Notes under the pieces: model-generated
What the model was told of the DNA's origin: nothing
What the model saw: the letters and a program-made list of their open reading frames with translations, nothing else
The model's database searches: none
In this document: one piece after another, positions 1-6,852 of the stretch
Position numbering within the stretch: the stretch's first letter is position 1
How the letters are laid out: the number at the start of each line of letters is the position of its first letter
Origin: JAJNBD01 sp964471475
Lineage (GTDB): Bacteria; Pseudomonadota; Gammaproteobacteria; CAISUE01
Direction of reading: 5' to 3'
Length of the DNA: 64,000 nt
Assembly: GCA_964471475.1 (NCBI GenBank)
Contig: CAYYFQ010000003.1
Span: 1 to 64,000 of the forward strand
Made by a program: the position numbers and the translations under genes

Positions 1-48
1 TATAGGTACGCTTCACTTTTACTTCCCACGATGCTTACTTGCCTGGAT

Positions 49-79
49 GCCTGCCAGCGAAGGCTGGCACGCAGCAGGC
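49..79. repeat. Palindromic intergenic repeat
   Basis: Nested inverted repeats in the non-coding leader of the window. GCCAGC at 53-58 pairs with GCTGGC at 63-68 around a 4-nt loop. GCCTGC at 49-54 can alternatively pair with GCAGGC at 74-79. The layout (CTGGATGCC ... GCAGGCATGAC) resembles the dispersed palindromes common between genes of many proteobacteria. Apart from this and one promoter-like site, positions 1-312 show no supportable gene. Confidence 0.5.
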
Positions 80-142
80 ATGACAAACTTAAAAAAACTT
101 AGGGATACATCAGTAGGATGTTCCCCTTTTTTTGCCTTATTT

Positions 143-171
143 TTGAAAAAATAAATCAATTGGGGTAAAAT
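143..171 (+). promoter_or_regulatory. Putative sigma70 promoter of the ABC exporter gene
   Basis: TTGAAA at 143-148 is followed by a 17-nt spacer and TAAAAT at 166-171. The predicted transcript would start near 178 and carry a leader of about 135 nt before the ATG at 313. Match by eye only. Confidence 0.4.
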
Positions 172-312
172 AATCGTTCTTCATCATATATTTTGGTGCT
201 CCAATGAGAATACTTGATTAAAAAAACAAGGATGTTGTCTTATCTTTAAAGCTTTGAATCCAATGATCGGCGTTCAAGCTTAAATCCTTTAATTTTTTGA
301 TCGAGTATTTTT

Positions 313-2097
313 ATGACTTTTCCTAAAACGCCTTTGGCATTCTTATTTTATTTCGCCCGTCAGCAGTGGTTTAAATTCTCCTTATTGCTTTTCACGGCAA
401 TGACTTGGGCAATCAATGATACTTTTTTTCCTTATTTTCTAAAACGTATTGTTAATGTGTTACGAAATTATCATGGGGCTGCTTCAGAAATTTATGCCGC
501 TTTAAGTGGCACATTAATTTTGTTTGTTTTATTTTGGGTGGTGACAGAATTTTTTGGTCGTCTTCAAGGAATTGTGGCTATCTATGCCTTCCCTAAGTTC
601 CGCGCGCAAATGCGCGAAGTAGTGTTTAATTACGTCAATCAGCATTCGCACGAATATTTTTCTAATCAATTCGCTGGCAATATTGGGAAAAAATTGTCTG
701 ATTTACCGACCAGTTGTCAGTCGATGATGGAAATGATTTGCTATCAATTTGTCACTGTGATTGTAGGTGCCTGCATTGTGGTTGTGATGATGTGGCTTGT
801 GAAACCTCTTTTTGCGTGCATTGTATTGATATGGCTTGCTTTACACTTTGGTTTAACATTGCTTTGCTTGAAGGCTGCGGGGAATTTATGGGAAATTCAT
901 TCTGAGTCGGTTTCTACGTTGAGTGGAAAAATTGTCGATACTTTTACCAATATTTTAAATGTTCGCTTGTTTGCGCGGCGTGATTACGAGAGTGAATACT
1001 TAAAAAAATTTCAGCACGATGAAATGAAAAAATCTCATAAAGTCATGTGGGCGATGGAGTTGACACGTATTGGTTTAGGATTGAGTGGGTTATTTTTAAT
1101 CTTTACGACCACTTTCACGTTATTGCATGGCTATGTTCACGGTTGGATTAGCTTAGGAGATTTTACCCAAGTTGGCATGCAAGCTTTTTGGCTTTTAGGT
1201 TTTGTCTGGTTTGTGAGCTATCAAATTTTGGTTTTCTCGCGAGAAAAAGGAACGATTGATAATGCCTTGCGTTTGGTCTCGCAAGGCCACGATGTTGTCG
1301 ATGTGCCTCATGCGCAACCGATCTTGATTGATAAAGGCAAGATCGAATTTGATCACGTGGGATTTGCTTATCAATCGGATCGTTGGATTTTTGAGAATTT
1401 AACTGTGACTATTCCAGCAGGTAAAAAAGTCGGTTTGGTAGGCTTTTCGGGATCTGGGAAGTCGACATTTGTTAATCTCATTTTGCGATTTTATGATATT
1501 CAAAAAGGTCATATTTTGATTGATGGGCAAAATATTGCCACAGCGACCCAAGATTCTTTGCGTTCGCAAATTGCGATGATTCCCCAAGATCCCATGTTAT
1601 TTCATCTAAGCTTGATGGAGAATATTCGTTATGGACGCCTAGATGCTACCGATGAAGAAGTGATCGCGGCCTCTAAATTGGCTCATTGCCACGAGTTTAT
1701 TGAGGTCTTAGATGGTGGTTATGGAGCGTTGGTAGGGGAGCGGGGTGTAAAACTTTCGGGAGGGCAAAGGCAACGTATTGCAATCGCACGCGCTATTTTA
1801 AAAAATGCGCCTATTTTGATTTTAGATGAAGCGACTTCCTCACTTGATTCTGTCACTGAAAAATTGATTCAGCAAAGTTTACAAAAATTAATGATGGGAC
1901 GCACGACGATTGTTATTGCGCATCGACTATCTACATTAGCCAATATGGATGAAATTTTTGTTTTTGATCAGGGTAAAATTGTTGAATCAGGAACGCAAAC
2001 TGCGCTATTGAATAATGAAAAACATTTTTCGCGCTTATGGAAAATGCAAGCAGATGGGTTTTTGCCGGCAGAAGTGCTATATACCCATTATGCTTGA
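313..2097 (+). CDS. ABC exporter half-transporter (fused permease and ATPase)
   Basis: Inner-membrane ABC exporter of 594 aa, the usual size for MsbA-like half-transporters that dimerise to move lipids, peptides or drugs outward. A hydrophobic membrane domain fills about residues 15-310. The nucleotide-binding domain follows, with Walker A GFSGSGKST at 377-385, signature LSGGQ from residue 481, Walker B aspartate at 505 with glutamate 506, and H-loop His537. All catalytic motifs are intact, so it should be active; the substrate cannot be read from the sequence. The start is the first ATG; no strong Shine-Dalgarno precedes it. The last codons lie inside an inverted repeat (2080-2181), so the C-terminal tail may have been reshaped by that element. 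It stands alone, with no obvious operon partner. Confidence 0.9.
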   Translation: MTFPKTPLAFLFYFARQQWFKFSLLLFTAMTWAINDTFFPYFLKRIVNVLRNYHGAASEIYAALSGTLILFVLFWVVTEFFGRLQGIVAIYAFPKFRAQMREVVFNYVNQHSHEYFSNQFAGNIGKKLSDLPTSCQSMMEMICYQFVTVIVGACIVVVMMWLVKPLFACIVLIWLALHFGLTLLCLKAAGNLWEIHSESVSTLSGKIVDTFTNILNVRLFARRDYESEYLKKFQHDEMKKSHKVMWAMELTRIGLGLSGLFLIFTTTFTLLHGYVHGWISLGDFTQVGMQAFWLLGFVWFVSYQILVFSREKGTIDNALRLVSQGHDVVDVPHAQPILIDKGKIEFDHVGFAYQSDRWIFENLTVTIPAGKKVGLVGFSGSGKSTFVNLILRFYDIQKGHILIDGQNIATATQDSLRSQIAMIPQDPMLFHLSLMENIRYGRLDATDEEVIAASKLAHCHEFIEVLDGGYGALVGERGVKLSGGQRQRIAIARAILKNAPILILDEATSSLDSVTEKLIQQSLQKLMMGRTTIVIAHRLSTLANMDEIFVFDQGKIVESGTQTALLNNEKHFSRLWKMQADGFLPAEVLYTHYA

Positions 2098-2181
2098 AGA
2101 TGCGAGTTTCTAACGTTTCTTTTTCCTTGCAAAAAATGCTTTATTATAATTCTCGCATCTTCAGGTGTAATAATGGGTATA
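2080..2181. repeat. Two-tier inverted repeat spanning the ABC exporter stop codon
   Basis: Outer arms of 12 bp (TATACCCATTAT at 2080-2091 and its complement at 2170-2181) enclose inner arms of 11 bp (GAAGATGCGAG at 2096-2106, complement at 2152-2162) around a 45-nt centre. The left arms include the last codons and stop of the exporter gene. It could be a small transposable remnant or an RNA hairpin at the 3' end of the transcript; there is no U-tract typical of an intrinsic terminator. Confidence 0.55.
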
Positions 2182-2277
2182 GTTGTTTGTTCTAAGCATT
2201 AGCGAAATTTCTTAGGTATCTGAGTTATGATCTTAATGAGATATTTTTTTTGTGAGAGTAGGGTGGTTAGTTCTTTA

Positions 2278-2376
2278 ATGAGATGCTCAAGATTTGAAGC
2301 AAAAATTGAGCAAGCCATAGAAGAGCTGTTGATTTTGGTTCACAAACAAGGACTCACAAGTGGGCTCAACCAATAA
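2278..2376 (+). pseudogene. Short remnant, possibly the N-terminus of a MarR-like regulator
   Basis: A 32-codon open frame in the gap between the exporter and the aldo/keto reductase. Its end (helix followed by KQGLTSGLN) recalls the start of MarR-type regulators, where GLN is normally followed by PAQW and a winged helix; here a stop codon follows at once. No ribosome-binding site is evident. It could equally be chance coding. The rest of 2182-2414 shows nothing I can assign. Confidence 0.25.
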
Positions 2377-2414
2377 GTGCAACCGCTATGGTAGAATAAA
2401 AAATAAAGTACTAT

Positions 2415-3410
2415 ATGGATAGTAACATGAAAAAACGGCAGCTTGGCAAACGAGGGCCTTTCGTTTCAGAAATAGGTATTGGTTGCATGGGAATGGTAGA
2501 ATTCTATGGTTCTACAGATGATAAAGTCGCACTGCAAACTTTAAAGAAGTCTCTTGAATTAGGAATTACCTTTATTGATACTGCGGATATGTATGGCAGA
2601 GGGCGTAGCGAAGAATTAATCGCCAAAATATTTAATGGCTCACAGCGTGACAACATTATTATCTCAACTAAGTGTGGTTTTATACGCCCTAATGATGACA
2701 TAAAAAAAATGTATCTAGATGGCTCACCAGAATATATTAAAAAGGCCTGTGAACAGAGCTTATCTAGATTAAAAACAGACTATATTGATATTTATTTTTT
2801 ACACAGAGTCGATCCTAAAATCCCTGTTGAAGAATCTATAGGAGCGATGAAACAATTAGTTCAAGATGGCAAAGTACGCCATCTTGGTTTATCCGACACA
2901 ACAAAAGAAATAATTAAAAAAGCATCTTCCGTGCATCAAATAAGCGCCTATCAAGGTGAGTATTCACTTTGGCATCGTGATGTCGAAAATGATTTACTTC
3001 CGGCATGCCAAGAGTTTGATATTGCTTTTATTCCGTACAGCCCGCTTGGGCGAGGTTTTTTAGCTGGAGGCATTCGCTCTTTTGAAACTATAGAACCAAA
3101 TGATTTTAGAAAAATCTTGCCAAGATTTCAACCAAATAATCTACAAAAAAATATGGGGTATCTTGATAAATTATATGTGGTTGCAGAAAGTAAAAATTGT
3201 ACCTTAGCTCAGTTGGCACTCGCTTGGCTATTAGCACAAAACTATTCAATCATTCCAATCCCTGGAGCTAAAACGCCACAACAGATAGAAGAAGATTGTG
3301 AAGCAGTTAACTTGGAGCTATCAAATTCAGAATTAATATTATTAAATGAGATCATGCCTATCGGATCTGCTGTAGGAACAGCTTATCCAGAAGAAATGGA
3401 AACTAAATAA
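2415..3410 (+). CDS. Aldo/keto reductase
   Basis: NAD(P)H-dependent oxidoreductase of the aldo/keto reductase superfamily (331 aa, the usual length), reducing aldehydes or ketones in the cytosol. The catalytic tetrad is visible: Asp55 and Tyr60 in DTADMYG, Lys86 in STK, His130 in LHR. The C-terminal IPIPGAKTPQQIEED block is the usual cofactor-phosphate-binding segment of the family. It most resembles the YajO/perakine-reductase-like branch; the substrate is unknown. An in-frame ATG four codons in (2427) is an equally plausible start, because neither has a clear Shine-Dalgarno. Isolated gene, with gene debris upstream and a MITE-like insertion 40 bp downstream. Confidence 0.88.
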   Translation: MDSNMKKRQLGKRGPFVSEIGIGCMGMVEFYGSTDDKVALQTLKKSLELGITFIDTADMYGRGRSEELIAKIFNGSQRDNIIISTKCGFIRPNDDIKKMYLDGSPEYIKKACEQSLSRLKTDYIDIYFLHRVDPKIPVEESIGAMKQLVQDGKVRHLGLSDTTKEIIKKASSVHQISAYQGEYSLWHRDVENDLLPACQEFDIAFIPYSPLGRGFLAGGIRSFETIEPNDFRKILPRFQPNNLQKNMGYLDKLYVVAESKNCTLAQLALAWLLAQNYSIIPIPGAKTPQQIEEDCEAVNLELSNSELILLNEIMPIGSAVGTAYPEEMETK

Positions 3411-3451
3411 GCCTGATTAATTATTATTTAATTAGCTGAATTAAAAATTAC

Positions 3452-3607
3452 CTCTGCACTGGACAAAAAATCTCTGAAGCTGTCATCCAGCGACTTGTTC
3501 GCGGGATCCGAAAAGTTGAAATCTTGGGCCCCGCGAATAAATCGCGGGGCGACAGCGTTTTTAACAAGCTTTTCCAAGTAGCTTTTAAATTTTTGTCTAG
3601 TGCAGAG
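3452..3607. mobile_element. 156-bp MITE-like element with 18-bp terminal inverted repeats and 9-bp target duplication
   Basis: The left end CTCTGCACTGGACAAAAA (3452-3469) is the complement of the right end at 3590-3607 with one mismatch in 18. The element is flanked on both sides by the same 9-mer, AAAAATTAC (3443-3451 and 3608-3616), as expected for a target-site duplication. Inside lies an outer GCTGTC/GACAGC pair and a perfect 8-bp hairpin at 3529-3549 (CCCCGCGA, 5-nt loop, TCGCGGGG). There is no coding capacity, so it would need a transposase in trans; none with these ends is in the window. A GTG overlapping its right end mimics a start codon for the next gene. Confidence 0.8.
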
Positions 3608-3638
3608 AAAAATTACAATCCTTATGGAGAAATTAATA

Positions 3639-4127
3639 ATGATAGAAATTGTGACTCATAATCCAGCTTGGTCAAAAATGTTTGAATCTGAGGCGGTAAA
3701 AATTAAAAAAATTCTAGGAAGTAACTGCATTAATATCTATCATATAGGTTCAACATCTGTTCCAGATTTAGCCGCCAAACCTATTATCGATATAATGCCT
3801 GTTGTACATGATATTAAGGCTGTGGATTTATGTAACTTTAATATGCAACAACTAGGATATGAAGTTAAAGGGGAATATGGGTTTATGCTGAGAAGATTTT
3901 TTATTAAAAAAAATGCTTTTTATGTGCATGTATTTGAAGAAAATAACCCTGAAATTGAACGCCATTTGAAGTTTTGTGATTGGATGAGAAATCATCCCAA
4001 TGATAGAAATGAATATGCTTCTCTAAAAGAAAAACTAGCACAAAAATTTTCACATGATAGGACATCTTATTGTTTTGGAATGTTGCTCTTATCGACGAAA
4101 AGGCAGGGTGGCAGGGGATACGTATAG
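3639..4127 (+). CDS. GrpB-family (UPF0157) nucleotidyltransferase-like protein; probable N-terminal half of a frameshifted GrpB-GNAT gene
   Basis: GrpB/UPF0157 family, a predicted nucleotidyltransferase fold of unknown substrate. The family hallmark HIGSTSVPDLAAKPIIDI is present, as are the ERHLKF and WMRNHP segments. I place the start at ATG 3639, which has GGAGA 8 nt upstream and gives the normal N-terminus; an upstream GTG at 3600 lies inside the right end of the MITE-like element and is unlikely. After SYCFG the frame runs into an unrelated tail, while the overlapping +1 frame continues with ALIDEKAGW, which is what I would expect next in GrpB-GNAT fusion proteins of Legionella-like bacteria. 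A small deletion near 4078-4090 probably split the gene. Confidence 0.7.
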   Translation: MIEIVTHNPAWSKMFESEAVKIKKILGSNCINIYHIGSTSVPDLAAKPIIDIMPVVHDIKAVDLCNFNMQQLGYEVKGEYGFMLRRFFIKKNAFYVHVFEENNPEIERHLKFCDWMRNHPNDRNEYASLKEKLAQKFSHDRTSYCFGMLLLSTKRQGGRGYV

Positions 4128-4561
4128 TTAAAGCATTTATAGAAAAAGAATGGAATACTATAAAAAAAATTAGGAGAAAATATTACTTTGATAAGCTTCA
4201 AAATACAGATCCTTACACATGTACATTTAACGATCCAAATCATGTACACCTTGTAGTTTATCAAAAAACGAAGATTATTGGATATGCTCATATTCAACTT
4301 TGTGCTGATGAAAAAGCAGTAATTCATTTTATTTTTATTAATGAAAATAAACGTAATCAAAATCTTGGCAGTCAACTCTTATCATTCGTTGAACAATGGC
4401 TTAAAAGTAGAAATTGTAAAAATCTATATTGTACGCCACCTTCTAATGAAATAATGCTGTTCTTTAAAAACAATGGGTTTGGCGATATGGTTTTTGATGA
4501 TGGCAATGTCTGTAACATAATTATTCAAGATCAAGATGCATTAATGGGTAAGGTATTGTAA
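4070..4561 (+). CDS. GNAT-type N-acetyltransferase; probable C-terminal half of the frameshifted GrpB-GNAT gene
   Basis: GNAT acetyltransferase fold: the segments IIGYAHIQL, then VIHFIFINENKR, then RNQNLGSQLL (acetyl-CoA loop, normally RxxGxG/A, here with Asn replacing the first Gly) and FFKNNGF at the end. The only upstream initiation codon is a TTG at 4070, inside the preceding gene and without a Shine-Dalgarno, and the first sensible family residues begin right after it. That fits a frame broken from a longer GrpB-GNAT protein better than an independent gene. If translated alone, the product would lack a proper N-terminus. The substrate is unknown. Confidence 0.6.
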   Translation: MFWNVALIDEKAGWQGIRIVKAFIEKEWNTIKKIRRKYYFDKLQNTDPYTCTFNDPNHVHLVVYQKTKIIGYAHIQLCADEKAVIHFIFINENKRNQNLGSQLLSFVEQWLKSRNCKNLYCTPPSNEIMLFFKNNGFGDMVFDDGNVCNIIIQDQDALMGKVL

Positions 4562-4587
4562 AAACATTAATGATAGATGAGTTGCAG

Positions 4588-4761
4588 TTATTGTTTGAAT
4601 CCACAAACCGTGAATTCAAACAATAGCACTTCTAAGCCCCTAATATCGAGTCGCTCAACATAAAGATACAAAATCTGTAATAACCGATCAATCGGATTTG
4701 GGAAGGATTTATATTTTTCTCTGCCGTTTTTTTGTGGAATATCTTTTTTAAATTTATTTAT
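4588..4761 (-). pseudogene. Possible decayed gene fragment, unrecognised
   Basis: A minus-strand reading frame of about 57 codons, open from a stop near 4762 to TAA at 4588-4590, without a start codon. Its composition looks protein-like (FPNPIDRLLQILYLYVERL in the middle), but I do not recognise a family. It lies between the GNAT gene and the NsrR operator and may be the remains of an inserted or deleted gene. Chance is a real alternative. Confidence 0.2.
4590..4624 (+). terminator. Hairpin downstream of the GNAT gene
   Basis: Perfect 11-bp stem ATTGTTTGAAT (4590-4600) with its complement at 4614-4624 and a 13-nt loop, 29 bp after the GNAT stop codon. No U-tract follows, so termination activity is doubtful. 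The arm also overlaps the end of a minus-strand open frame. Confidence 0.35.
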
Positions 4762-4770
4762 TCACATCAT

Positions 4771-4793
4771 AAGTTGCATTTAATATGCAACTT
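4771..4793. promoter_or_regulatory. NsrR-like operator (23-bp palindrome)
   Basis: A 9-bp perfect palindrome, AAGTTGCAT / ATGCAACTT, with a 5-nt centre. The full 23-bp site fits the 11-1-11 layout of NsrR boxes (AAnATGCATTT with its complement); the main departure is TTGCAT instead of ATGCAT. It covers the -35 hexamer of the promoter for the NsrR-type regulator gene just downstream, so autorepression relieved by nitric oxide is the natural reading. Confidence 0.75.
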
Positions 4794-4802
4794 AATTATA
4801 AT
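4774..4802 (+). promoter_or_regulatory. Promoter of the nsrR-haemoglobin operon
   Basis: TTGCAT at 4774-4779, a 17-nt spacer and a consensus TATAAT at 4797-4802. The -35 is embedded in the palindromic NsrR-like box, so repressor binding would occlude RNA polymerase. Confidence 0.7.
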
Positions 4803-4889
4803 GTAAGTGCATATCATCGGTTCTGTTTCTAAAAAAATAGAAGGTTGATAGGAGATACAGTATTCACTTTATATTTGATAAAAAAATTT

Positions 4890-5336
4890 ATGCAACTCAA
4901 TAGACAAACAGATTATGCCCTGCGCGCATTGATTTTTCTTGCTATGCAAAATGAATTAAGTACTATTGATAATATTGCCAATAAGTTTTCAATTGCTCGA
5001 GAACATCTGACAAAAATTATTAGCCGATTAGCAAAATTAAATTACATTATTGCTCTTCGTGGCAAAGGCGGGGGGTTAAAATTAAATCCGCAAACGCTAA
5101 AGATTTCTTTAACGGAAATTGTTATGCAATTTGAGCCAACCTTTAAAGTTATTGATTGTACGGTTTTAGCTTGTCCTTTAGATGGTATGTGTCGCTTAAG
5201 CAAAGTGTTGAATGAAGCAAGTACAAATTTCCTTAATAATTTATCTCAATATACGTTAAGTGATATTTTACCTCACACAGCACCTGAAAAATTAGCGGTA
5301 AAAAAACGGCTTAAAATTCAAAAAAAAAGGGGATAA
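4890..5336 (+). CDS. nsrR: Rrf2-family nitric-oxide-sensing repressor NsrR
   Basis: Rrf2-type winged-helix regulator of 148 aa. The N-terminus MQLNRQTDYALRAL is the classical start of the family, so I use ATG 4890 rather than an upstream in-frame TTG at 4845 that would add 15 unusual residues. Three cysteines at 90, 95 and 101 (C-x4-C-x5-C) have exactly the spacing that holds the iron-sulphur cluster in NsrR; the cluster reacts with nitric oxide and releases DNA. An NsrR-like operator overlaps the promoter upstream, and the next gene, 3 bp away, encodes a truncated haemoglobin. IscR is less likely because its cysteine spacing differs and no isc genes are near. Confidence 0.85.
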   Translation: MQLNRQTDYALRALIFLAMQNELSTIDNIANKFSIAREHLTKIISRLAKLNYIIALRGKGGGLKLNPQTLKISLTEIVMQFEPTFKVIDCTVLACPLDGMCRLSKVLNEASTNFLNNLSQYTLSDILPHTAPEKLAVKKRLKIQKKRG

Positions 5337-5339
5337 CTA

Positions 5340-5714
5340 ATGGGCGAATTAACAAAAAAGCATATTGAAAAATTTGTCACGAATTTTTATCAACGTGTGA
5401 ACGAAGATGAGTTGCTTGCACCTATTTTTAATGATACGGCAAAAGTAAATTGGGAGAATCATATCCCATTATTGTGTAAATTTTGGAGTACTATCCTACT
5501 AAAAACCAATGAATATCATGGTAATGCTTATATGAAACATGTACTAATTGCCCAACAAATAAAAATTCAAGAAGCACACTTTACACGCTGGCTTAATTTA
5601 TTTCAAGAAGAGGCAAAAAAACATTTGCCAGCTGAGGCGGCACAAGAGACCGTTCATAAAGCCGGTTTAATTGCCCAATCTTTGAAATATGGCATGCTAA
5701 GGCATGCTAAATAA
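5340..5714 (+). CDS. Group III truncated haemoglobin
   Basis: A 124-aa globin of the truncated 2-on-2 group III class (related to Campylobacter Ctb), a haem protein linked to nitric oxide and oxygen handling. Landmarks: B10 Tyr17 in NFYQRV, LAPIF, W-x2-H in the CE region, proximal His67 in MKHVL, G8 Trp84 in TRWLNLF. It starts 3 bp after nsrR, so it is cotranscribed and very likely derepressed by nitric oxide. A cytosolic detoxification role during exposure to host or environmental nitric oxide is an inference from family and context. Confidence 0.85.
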   Translation: MGELTKKHIEKFVTNFYQRVNEDELLAPIFNDTAKVNWENHIPLLCKFWSTILLKTNEYHGNAYMKHVLIAQQIKIQEAHFTRWLNLFQEEAKKHLPAEAAQETVHKAGLIAQSLKYGMLRHAK

Positions 5715-5750
5715 ACTGTTATAAAACTTTAAAATAAAGAGGTGACAATA

Positions 5751-6038
5751 ATGAGTAAAGTAAATCCAACTATCATTAGTAAACGCGATGGCTTAAAAGT
5801 TGTTCGCTTGCAAGTGGAGGCAGGAGGAATAGTACCCGAGCATTCAGCTAATGCACATGTAGTGATTGTGCCAATTAAAGGCAAAGGCACTTTTATCATT
5901 AATAAAGTACCACAACCTATTTTGGTTGGAGAAATCATAGAAATGGAGCCCAACACGCCACATTCAGTAGAAGCTAATACAGATTTAGAGTTGATGGTAA
6001 TTCAAATGCAGCTTGCACTTGCTAAAGCAGCATCTTAA
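5751..6038 (+). CDS. Small cupin-domain protein
   Basis: A single-domain cupin of 95 aa. The segments VRLQVEAGGIVPEHSANAHVV and, later, GEIIEMEPNTPHSVEA correspond to the two cupin motifs; His residues in PEHS and PHSV are candidates for metal binding. The start is ATG 5751, preceded by AGAGGTG at 5738-5744; an in-frame GTG at 5742 lies inside that ribosome-binding site. It sits 36 bp after the haemoglobin gene and 10 bp before a membrane protein on the same strand, so it probably belongs to the NsrR-controlled operon. Function beyond the fold is unknown. Confidence 0.75.
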   Translation: MSKVNPTIISKRDGLKVVRLQVEAGGIVPEHSANAHVVIVPIKGKGTFIINKVPQPILVGEIIEMEPNTPHSVEANTDLELMVIQMQLALAKAAS

Positions 6039-6048
6039 TTGGTGACTT

Positions 6049-6495
6049 ATGCTAACACAAATGTTTATTCCCATTATTTTGTTATTATGGGCAGGTATGA
6101 TTTTAGGAATTTCTTGTCTAGAAGCATGGGTTAAATTTAAAGCACCTACTCTTACTAAACAAGTGGGATTAGATGTAGGGCGAACTGTTTTTCAGGCATT
6201 TCAATATACACAATGGGGATTGGCGATACTTTTATTTCTTGCGATTTTATTTTTTCAGTTGCCTCTTACATATTTCGTTATACCTATAAGTCTTGGTGTG
6301 TTACTTGGCCTGCAAACATTTTGGTTTTTCCCTATGCTTTGCATTAATGTGGAGCTTATTTTGGCAGAGAAAAGCTCTCGCAAAAACGCTTATCATGCTT
6401 GGTATGCCTTACTGGAAATAGGAAAACTATGCTTATTAATAGGAAGCAGCTTATGTTGGTTTTATTCAATGATATCAACTAAATGGGTTCCGTGA
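6049..6495 (+). CDS. Four-helix inner-membrane protein (DUF4149/TMEM205-like)
   Basis: A 148-aa hydrophobic protein with about four transmembrane segments (approximate residues 5-25, 55-75, 78-100, 120-142). The first helix with WAGMILGISCLEAWVKFKAP is reminiscent of DUF4149/TMEM205-like proteins. Last gene of the nsrR-globin-cupin run, 10 bp behind the cupin gene, so presumably cotranscribed. A link to nitrosative stress is contextual only. Confidence 0.6.
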   Translation: MLTQMFIPIILLLWAGMILGISCLEAWVKFKAPTLTKQVGLDVGRTVFQAFQYTQWGLAILLFLAILFFQLPLTYFVIPISLGVLLGLQTFWFFPMLCINVELILAEKSSRKNAYHAWYALLEIGKLCLLIGSSLCWFYSMISTKWVP

Positions 6496-6512
6496 CATAT
6501 AGGAACGGATTG

Positions 6513-6820
6513 TTAAGTTTGGGTAATGTAACTATATATTTTTAATGATAAAATTTTATCTAAATCAAATCCCTGAGCGCTATCAATTTTTGTAAAATCA
6601 TATTTCCCGCGCATATTCACATGTTGCCAAGTCATTATGGAGCCATTTTTAACAGCTTCATTCCATCTCCTTATCAGTTATGTTTACATAGACAAACGGT
6701 ATATTTTTATTTCTTTAACACCTGCAAATAATACTCCAGTGTCTGCATCTTACAGCGGTCAATTGAATTTGCATTAAAATCATAAAGCATCGCATCCATT
6801 TGAAATTGCTAGTTACACAA
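6513..6820 (-). pseudogene. Decayed minus-strand coding debris, unidentified
   Basis: The 357-bp gap between the membrane-protein gene and the recombinase holds two protein-like minus-strand frames in different registers. One ends at TAA 6513-6515 and contains RRWNEAVKNGSIMTWQHVN; another, upstream, contains YDFNANSIDRCKMQTLEYY and stops within about 35 codons. Read together they look like one gene broken by frameshifts. TWQHVN followed by GKYDF weakly recalls the C-termini of some transposases, but I cannot name the family. Confidence 0.3.
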
Positions 6821-6852
6821 GCATCATATGTTTTATAAGGAACACCGCGACA

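Noticed and set aside
3600..3638. GTG at 3600 as start of the GrpB-like gene
   Set aside because: It lies inside the right terminal repeat of the MITE-like element; ATG 3639 has a ribosome-binding site and gives the family N-terminus.
4845..4889. TTG at 4845 as start of nsrR
   Set aside because: Adds 15 residues not found in the Rrf2 family; MQLNRQTDYALRAL at 4890 is the standard start.
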